Position numbers and translations under genes: made by a program. From Cricetomys ansorgei (taxonomy: Eukaryota > Chordata > Mammalia > Rodentia > Nesomyidae): a DNA stretch of 64,000 nucleotides. Under the pieces are notes generated by a model. It saw only the letters and a list, made by a program, of their open reading frames with translations, ran no database searches and was not told where the DNA came from. The stretch covers positions 18,155-82,154 of the forward strand of contig JAMJFZ010003640.1 of assembly GCA_026225945.1 (NCBI GenBank). The letters are read 5' to 3'. Position 1 is the stretch's first letter. Every line of letters starts with the position of its first letter. Below, piece after piece: positions 57,366 through 64,000 of this stretch.

Positions 57366-57403
<38 letters not shown>
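57366..57403. repeat. (CA)n microsatellite
   Basis: About 18 CA units ending in ATGGGGGAGGGGGG. Confidence 0.95.
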
Positions 57404-57405
<2 letters not shown>

Positions 57406-58984
57406 GGGGAGGGGGGCACACAAGCATTCTTGCAAGCTCACACCAGCTCAGTAGGGTACTGAACAAGTTAGTGTTCACAGATGTTACTACCTACCCACTC
57501 CTTGCCCAATGACTTTTCTTCCAGATGCATGGCTCTTCATGCAGTTTCTCAGAAATCACATGTGCAAGTGAGTCTTTATCTAGTCTCACTGTAATGAACA
57601 TGTGACTAGTTCAAAACACACAGTCTTAAAAATCTAAGGTCTAAGGATGAATCCTTCATAATTTAGCCAAGACTATGCTGTAACAAAAATAGAGTAGAAG
57701 TTAGGAATATCTTAATATCCAAAAGCTCAGAGGATTTCTTCTAAAGCTATGCCATTTACCCACTTAATACCATTGGTGATTCAAATCAATGTAATACAAG
57801 CATTCACCGGAACCATGCCAAATGCACAACAGGAGATATCGGGCCCGTGACACCTCCACTAATAAAGGACGACAGTGAACAAGCAGGAAGACAGGCTTTA
57901 GGGTTTGCAGACACTGTCACCCGACACGTGTGGCCTTCCCCTCCTTGGAGATGGTGCAGCGTTATCAGCAGAGGGGAATCAAAGGACAATAAGGATCATT
58001 TCAAGGCATTCTTCCAGATCGGTAACCTAGAATAACACGGCTCAGCCGAGAATTGAAACAGAGAGTTGGCACAGTCTTCTAGGGATGTTTGGCCCAGGAG
58101 TGTAATCACTGATAACCGCCAGTAAGATTAGCCATAAGAATAAGAGGTGGCCATGCTCTGTGTGAGAGCCAAGCTGCCTACTTATTTGCAAGTTGCCCTT
58201 TCTGACCCTCTCCCTCTCCTTGAATGAACAAGAACACACACTGAAAACCAAACGCTGCAGGATGCTGGGGCCTTTGCAATGGCCATTCTGTTGGCTAGGA
58301 ATGCTTTACTTTTAGAATTCCCAAGCCGGCTCTCCCCTTCTGCTCCTGAGCTTCCCTTCTGCTTTCCATAACTGAACGGCCTCAGCCACCCTTGCTCTAC
58401 TTTTCTTTCTGATATTTTTCAGCCTCCTCTGCTCACAGCTTCTTACCTGTGCCCACAACTGGATCGTGGTTTTCCAAGAAGCAAGGACTTTTTCCACATA
58501 GCCAGGTACTATTCCCAGAGATCAGTGACTGGCTGGAACACTACTTTAAGGAATGAATGAGTTTTGCAACATGAATTATCCCTGTGCATATAAACACAGT
58601 TGTGCATAACTGGCAAAGTGTGAAATCTTGGCTTGGGTTTTGCCATCTGCAAAGCACAGCAGTGACATGGATAGGTCTGCCTTTGCTGTTTACCTGATGT
58701 CCGTGAGGAGAGGCTTGTCTTGTTCTCTTGATGTCCTGTCATACTGGTCATAAAGACGCAGTGATCCGAATGACTGATGACGTAGGACCCAGCTTTCTGT
58801 TTCAGGGCTGACTAGCCCGTTGGAAGTGTTTGTTCAGGTCTTTCCCAGGCTGTACAGTAGCCTCTGTGGTTCAGACTGAGCCCCTCTTGAAGGACAGAAG
58901 TTTGCAATGGTCGATTGTTGTTTATCACTCTTGATAGAGTAGGTTTTAATACAGGTTCTACCAATAAAAAAAAAATACATATTG
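57404..58984. other. Single-copy sequence with no recognised feature
   Basis: About 1.6 kb, no confident repeat or gene. A short A-run at about 58967-58975 precedes the next SINE. Confidence 0.4.
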
Positions 58985-59216
58985 TGAGCTGGGCCTAACG
59001 ATATGGGCCTGTAATCCAAGCTACTAGGAATGCTGAAGAGTGAAGATTACAAATTAAAGGCCTACCTGGGCTGCAGAGTAAATTAAAGATCATCCTGAAT
59101 AACTCTTTGAGACCCCATCTCAAAAAATTTTGCCAACAGGGACAGAGATGAAGCTTAGCGATAGGATGTATACCGCACATGTGCGAAGCCCTAGGCTCAA
59201 TGCTAAGAAATACAAG
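58985..59216 (+). mobile_element. B1/ID composite SINE (B4 superfamily)
   Basis: Left half B1-like: GAGCTGGGCCTAACGATATG, GGCCTGTAATCCAAGCTACT, AAAGGCCTACCTGGGCTGCA, TTTGAGACCCCATCTCAAAA. Right half ID-like: AGAGATGAAGCTTAGCGATA, GCGAAGCCCTAGGCTCAATG. The halves are joined by an A-rich linker, the usual dimer layout. Confidence 0.78.
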
Positions 59217-60199
59217 GAGGAGGCAGAATGCTATGCTTCTGCTTCTTCTGTATCCACCAACCAGCTTCTATCACAGATAACACAACGTCCTGGTGGACAT
59301 CTGCCTGTTCTTTTATCTCAACTGGTTCAGAACGCTGATGGTGAGAGAAGAGGGAAATTCTTAGTGATTTACTCACAGAGCCATGAGGGATATGAACGAC
59401 TGGAGTCTCTTCCAGAAGGCCAAGCATTAAATAAATGTGTACCACCTGGTTTTTCATAAAGTATGGCTGTATGTTCTCAGTGGGGATATAAATGAGTCTG
59501 CTCTTTCCTCGCAGAAGTAGAAAGCATATAGTATAACGTATATATTGGCGCAGAGGAGATTTTACCTTCTCTATACTACACAGCAGTGGAAAGAATCCCC
59601 GTGAAAGAGGGAAGATGAGGAAAGCGCTGTGCGGGAACCCGGCAGGGTTAGTCAAGGTTCCCATGGCATCCTGCGAGACAAAGCTTCCTGAGTGAGGATA
59701 ACAGAGATGACATCAGAGCAAATGATGGCGAAGAGACGACTTCGTGTTAAATAAGCTGAGAACACAGAATTCCATGAATTCATCTACAGAAAATCATTAT
59801 ATAGGAAAACCAAGAAGACGGTTCCTCATTGCAACAGCAAGACGCAAACCTCTGGAGAAGCCAAAGCAATGCCAATGACAGGATTGTGTATAGTCGGCCA
59901 CACCTAAGCAGTGTACCAGGCTTCGAAAAAAGTGCCTTTAGAAAATCACGCCACTGCATAGGTCTGTGAAGTCCCTCCACGGGCTCCTGCTCTCAGTGCT
60001 GGTTTCCTATTTTGCAAAGTTGTAGACTATTTAGGAGGTGGAGCCTACTGGGTAAGTAGGCCGCTGGTTCCTAGAATTGTCTACATCCTCATCTGCCATG
60101 AAGTAAAGAACATTCAACATGTGCTACAGCTGACATGAGTTCAGCTGCTCTGCTAACCATTCCCTGCCATGATGAACTGAACACTCTAATGCTAAGAGC
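59217..60199. other. Single-copy sequence with no recognised feature
   Basis: About 1 kb. A 153-codon minus-strand frame at 59203-59664 overlaps the SINE end and has no domain signature. Confidence 0.4.
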
Positions 60200-60806
60200 C
60201 TGCTGGGTACAGGGGTACAGTCAGGTGCTCCTGCTGGGTACAGGGTACAGTCAGGTGCTCCTGCTGGGTACAGGGTACAGTCAGGTGTTCCCTTCTGGGT
60301 ACAGGGTACAGTCACGTGTTCCTGCTGGGTACAGGGTACAGTCAGGTGCTCCTGCTGGGTACAGGGTACAGTCAGGTGCTCCTGTTGGGTACAGGGTACA
60401 GTCAGGTGTTCCTGCTGGGTACAGGGTACAGTCAGGTGCTCCTGCTGGGTACAGGGGTACAGTCAGGTGCTCCTGCTGGGTACAGGGTACAGTCAGGTGC
60501 TCCTGCTGGGTACAGGGTACAGTCAGGTGCTCCTGCTGAGTACAGGGTACAGTCAGGTTCCCTGCTGAGTACAGGGTACAGTCAGGTGTTACTGCTGGGT
60601 ACAGGGTACAGTCAGGTGTTCCCGCTGGGTACAGGGTACAGTCAGTTGTTACTGCTTGGTAGAGGGGTACAGTCAGGTGTTCCTGCTGGGTACAGTGGAT
60701 ACAGTCAGGTGTTCCTGCTGGGTAAAGAGGGTATGATAAGGTGTTCTTGCTGGGTACAGGGGGTACAGTCAGGTGTTCCTGCTGGGTGTTGTGGGCATAG
60801 TGATGG
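60200..60806. repeat. Minisatellite, about 20 units of about 30 bp
   Basis: The core unit reads CTGCTGGGTACAGGGTACAG then TCAGGTGCTC. Most units are 30 bp, others 28, 31 or 32 bp. Units up to about 60530 are nearly identical (GTGCTC/GTGTTC variants). Later units accumulate substitutions and length changes, and the last (GGGTGTTGTGGGCATAGTGA) is barely recognisable. The two long plus-strand frames here are produced by the 30-bp periodicity. Confidence 0.97.
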
Positions 60807-60847
60807 GGAAATACTTTTGAGTAGTCAATGATATTTCCAACTCTGCC

Positions 60848-61060
60848 TCTTAAAAAAATAATTTATTTTATTTATGAGTGTATGTACATGTGGAGTGTGA
60901 GGTGGCATGCACATGTGTGAGTGTAGGTTCCAATGGAACCCAGAAGAGAATGTTGGATCCCCTGGAGCTGGAGTTATAGGCAGTGTATGCCAGGAACTGA
61001 ATTTGGTCCTCTGGAAGAGCAGCAGCAAACACTCTTCACTACCAAGCCTCCAGCAAGCCC
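60848..61060 (-). mobile_element. B3 SINE
   Basis: Read on plus: T-rich tail, AACCCAGAAGAGAATGTTGG, ATCCCCTGGAGCTGGAGTTA, CCAGGAACTGAATTTGGTCC, TCTGGAAGAGCAGCAGCAAA, CACTACCAAGCCTCCAGCAA. Clear reverse B3. Confidence 0.88.
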
Positions 61061-61094
61061 CAAATTCTGCCTCTTTTATACATGCTTTGCAAAT

Positions 61095-61314
61095 ATGTCT
61101 TTAAGAGAAGATTTATTTTAATTTCTAATTGTGTCTACAGATATGTGCACATCAGTGTGTGTATCCACAGAAGTCAGAAAAGGTCGCCAGATTGCCTGGA
61201 GGTGGAGTTACAGGCAGTTGTGAATTACCCTACAGGGGTGCTGGGAACTGAACTCAGTCCTTTGCAAGAAGAATAATGCACCATCAACTGCTGAGCCATT
61301 TCTCTGGAATACAG
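61095..61314 (-). mobile_element. B3 SINE
   Basis: Read on plus: AGAGAAGATTTATTTTAATT, TTGCCTGGAGGTGGAGTTAC, AGGCAGTTGTGAATTACCCT, GGGTGCTGGGAACTGAACTC, ACTGCTGAGCCATTTCTCTG. Same orientation as, and only about 35 bp from, the preceding B3. Confidence 0.88.
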
Positions 61315-61687
61315 ATGTATATTTTCTTTGCTCTGCATATTATAATTACTAATGGCTGAGAAGAATCCATAACAGCTAAATTAGGATAGGTAGAGGGGAG
61401 GCCTCTGTACACAAATTTCAGACAACACTAGAGACTCCAAGGTTTCAGAACACTGGCCTTGACTACCCATTACAAAGCGAATCAGGGACAGAGGAGACAC
61501 TTTCATGAAGAAAAGGTTAAAGCACCTCAGCATTCAAATACAAGTTGACTTGATCCAAGAAAGAAAGAAAAGTTTGAACTTGAATAACAAGTCATTTTCT
61601 TCTTTTTCATCCATCTTTCTACACAAAGCACTTCGGAATCCTGTGAGCTTCATTTTTCTTAAGAGAAACAGTATTCTCTTGTTGCTT
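61315..61687. other. No recognised feature
   Basis: Single-copy sequence; nothing recognised. Confidence 0.4.
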
Positions 61688-61772
61688 GGTTTTGGCAAGT
61701 CTAGGGATTGAACACAGGGACCCACACATTCTAGACAAATGCACTTCCACTGAGCTACACCCCAGGCTAGAA
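61688..61772 (-). mobile_element. ID-type SINE fragment
   Basis: Reverse ID pattern: GGCAAGTCTAGGGATTGAAC, ACAGGGACCCACACATTCTA, GACAAATGCACTTCCACTGA, GCTACACCCCAGGCT. Confidence 0.72.
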
Positions 61773-61783
61773 CCTAGACTAGG

Positions 61784-61784
61784 G

Positions 61785-61816
<32 letters not shown>

Positions 61817-61862
61817 CTCCTCTCTCTTCTCTCTCCCTGTTCCCCTCCCCCCCCCCTCCTTC
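61784..61862. repeat. (CT)n to C-rich tract
   Basis: About 14 CT units, CTCTC/CTT variants, then a C-rich end with a run of about ten C. Confidence 0.95.
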
Positions 61863-61975
61863 CCATTTCAAGACTAGAAACCGAAGCCCTGGGATGCTAA
61901 ATGACTTTCTTAAGGACACATGGCTTGAAAGTAGCGGTGTTTGTCCAGCTCTTTAACTCCTGCTTTCTCAGACCT
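61860..61975 (-). mobile_element. MIR fragment
   Basis: CCCATTTCAAGACTAGAAAC, CGAAGCCCTGGGATGCTAAA, TGACTTTCTTAAGGACACAT and GGCTTGAAAGTAGCGGTGTT follow reverse MIR. Confidence 0.65.
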
Positions 61976-62359
61976 GTGTACACTATGGAAGACACTATCT
62001 TTGCAGACCTTTTATTCCCCAAAGGAGCTCAGTACCTTTTCTGTAGGTGTCCCTCTCTCTATGAGTTTTTCTCTAACCAAGGCTGGCAGACATTTTTTTT
62101 AAAACCTCTGTTGAGCCTTAATACAAATGGGCAATGATATAGAGAGAAAGTGAAAATCAATGCCACTGATTAAGAAACTGTCCTCTAATTTGCTTCTTGA
62201 CACTCAGCCTTAAAGATTCATGACAGGAAAATCTGTATCTGGCTTGATTGCTTACAATGAAAATCCTTTTATGGGTGGACAGTCTTTGCAGCTACAAAGG
62301 TAACAATAATGCTAGGTTTTATGATACTTTATTGTGCTCAGCATGGAAACTCTCTTTAA
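61976..62359. other. No recognised feature
   Basis: Single-copy sequence; nothing recognised. Confidence 0.4.
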
Positions 62360-62585
62360 ATTTTAATTGACAGATCACATTTGTATAGGATAATATAATA
62401 GTTTGATTCCTATGAAAACTCTTTAATCCTCCAAATTAACTTGACATAACATAGAGTTTCTGCGCCCATTTTACAAAGAACTGAAGCGAAGGGAGTTTAG
62501 TAACTTATCCTAAGACACAATAAATATCAAGACCATTGACTCAAAGCACAGCTAACTGGACTGTGCTTACTTCCATCTGTGTTCC
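62360..62585 (-). mobile_element. MIR SINE
   Basis: TATGAAAACTCTTTAATCCT, GCGCCCATTTTACAAAGAAC, TGAAGCGAAGGGAGTTTAGT, AACTTATCCTAAGACACAAT and CTAACTGGACTGTGCTTACT follow the reverse MIR order over most of its length. Confidence 0.72.
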
Positions 62586-62680
62586 AGTATCTTACAAACA
62601 AAAGTTTCTATTCAATATCTTTACATTCTTAGCAAAGGGAATATGCCAAAACAAAAGATGAAAACCGGTGAAAGTCACAT

Positions 62681-62735
62681 GCACACACACACACACACAC
62701 ACACATGCACACACACACACACACACACACACACA
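62681..62735. repeat. (CA)n microsatellite
   Basis: Two pure CA blocks separated by a single ATGC interruption. Confidence 0.95.
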
Positions 62736-63397
62736 GCTGGAAGGCTGCGTCCCATTGGCTCTCTATATGTTCTATAATGGAGACTACTGAGATAAAGTAA
62801 TTGGTGCGATTAACCAAGAAAAGGGCTCATAAATTTACAATTTACACAGACACATCCCAAAAATCAGAAGTAAATACCTTACAACCCAATGGGTGAGAGA
62901 TATCTGTCTTCCTCACTGGGGAAAGGAAAGGGGGAAACACGGCCATGTTGGGGAAGAGTAATGGTTTTAGGGGAGATGACTTTTCTGATAAACAGACTGT
63001 GGTGTCACTCTTTCTTCTGAAAGGTCAATGTCCACTGGATCCACTTGTATAGCTTTGAACTTCAGGGCAAGGTCTGTCTCTGTGTTTTAGGGAGGAACAG
63101 AGGATGTGAGGGCCACAGAGACCTTGTTTTCAAGGATGCTTGTGTAATTTGAAGTACTGAACACATCAAAGAGCATTATACATTGGAGAGTCACTTTCTG
63201 AGCCCTAACAGTGCTTGGTGTTTACCACTGGGCACAGCCCTCCAGAGGGCCTCCTCTGATCTCAGTACAGCTCTGGAAGACACCCTACCTTGGCAGGCTC
63301 TGCCCCTTTCATATGGTTCCAATGGTTTTTCCTCTTCATCAGCTTGGGCAACCTATTTCCTGAAACTCAAAACTTCCATTTATCTATTTACGTCTTT
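62736..63397. other. Single-copy sequence with no recognised feature
   Basis: Nothing assignable. Confidence 0.4.
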
Positions 63398-63622
63398 TTT
63401 TTAAATTCTCTTTTATGTGTGTTTGTGTGCATTGTGTTTGTGTGTGTGTATATGCCTCATGAGTGAGGGTACCCACAGAGGACAGAAGAGGCTGTCAGAT
63501 TCCTGGAAACTAGAATTGCAGGCAGCTATAAACCACCTGAGGTGGGTGCTGGAAACTGAACTTAGATTCTTTGGAAGAGGAGTTAGCACTATACATCTCT
63601 GAGCCATCTCACCAGCCCCACT
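63398..63622 (-). mobile_element. B3 SINE
   Basis: Read on plus: T-rich tail, TG-rich stretch, ACCCACAGAGGACAGAAGAG, AACTAGAATTGCAGGCAGCT, GGGTGCTGGAAACTGAACTT, TTTGGAAGAGGAGTTAGCAC and CTGAGCCATCTCACCAGCCC. Complete reverse B3 including the head. Confidence 0.9.
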
Positions 63623-64000
63623 TTAAACTACTCGAATGAATAAACCCACCTTCCAACTTTTTTACTGCAACATTTCTTTGTTTGTCTTTACATAGATAAG
63701 TAAGAATTATTTCCAAATCGGAAGACAGGCATAGAAGCCAATAACAAGGAGTAAGGTTGAAAGATGTGAAAACAATTTTATACAATCAAATTCTTCTCAA
63801 TGACAAAGCAATCTAAATTATAAAATCATTGGCCTGGAGAACTTGTAATTGATCAGGACAACTAACTGACAAACAGGGAAAAGGATTATAAAAGTACATA
63901 TTCCACTAATAACTCTTCAATTTGAGGTAATTAACTAGAGAGGGAAACAAAAAAAAATCAAAAGATACTTGAACTAATGAAGTATTTAGAGCATTTCCTT
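63623..64000. other. AT-rich single-copy sequence
   Basis: No recognised repeat or exon before the window ends. Confidence 0.4.

Noticed and set aside
59203..59664. 153-codon minus-strand frame
   Set aside because: It overlaps the end of a SINE and has no recognisable domain; likely chance.
60200..60806. CRISPR-like repeat array
   Set aside because: Units are contiguous with no unique spacers, no cas genes are nearby and the host is a mammal. It is a minisatellite.
60135..60831. Long plus-strand frames encoding a decapeptide repeat
   Set aside because: The 30-bp minisatellite unit keeps frames open by periodicity. Different frames overlap, unit-length changes shift the frame, and no splice or promoter context supports translation.

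Overview
This looks like a murid rodent (mouse- or rat-like) nuclear window from an intergenic or intronic region. The evidence is rodent-restricted SINEs (B1, B3/B2-type, B4/ID-type), rodent MaLR-type LTRs, URR1 hAT elements, many long (CA)n/(TG)n arrays and general CpG depletion. Older pan-mammalian repeats (MIR, L2, an antisense L1) lie beneath these. I could not separate mouse from rat. No young rat ID or mouse-specific B1/B2 burst is obvious, and all family names are from memory, without a library search.

I find no intact protein-coding gene, tRNA, rRNA or CRISPR array. Every long open frame falls in a low-complexity array, a minisatellite or an interspersed repeat. The one segment that looks genic is a candidate short exon at 45020-45179. 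It has a pyrimidine tract plus AG acceptor, a CpG cluster, two donor-like GTAAG sites and a small ATG-initiated frame. It lies beside an AT-rich, homeodomain-site-rich single-copy segment (45540-46045) that could be a regulatory element.

Layout. 0-5 kb: B3, B4-type and B1 SINEs, a polypyrimidine tract, a C-rich tract and a CCAAT/CRE pair. 5-19 kb: mostly single-copy with old MIR and L2 relics, several TG/CA arrays and a 66-bp alternating purine-pyrimidine run. 19-24 kb: three MaLR-type LTRs plus SINEs. 24.2-26.1 kb: a small decayed endogenous retrovirus on the minus strand with paired LTRs and a polypurine tract. 26.1-27.3 kb: a B3-type SINE running into a 1.1-kb TACACA-type array that contains a 420-bp internal duplication. 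27.9-29.4 kb: antisense L1 relic. 29.4-44 kb: single-copy sequence with MIR, L1 3'-end, URR1 and B4-type insertions and a 3 x 30 bp repeat. 44-46 kb: candidate exon and regulatory segment. 46-59 kb: simple repeats, a URR1 element nested in a MaLR LTR, and G13 and C14 runs. 60.2-60.8 kb: a minisatellite of about 20 units of about 30 bp that decays toward one end. 60.8-63.6 kb: three minus-strand B3 SINEs, an ID-type fragment and two MIR relics.

No genes work together here. The biology visible is repeat dynamics (nested insertion, SINE-associated microsatellites, array duplication) and a few candidate regulatory sites. I saw no clearly undescribed biological system.
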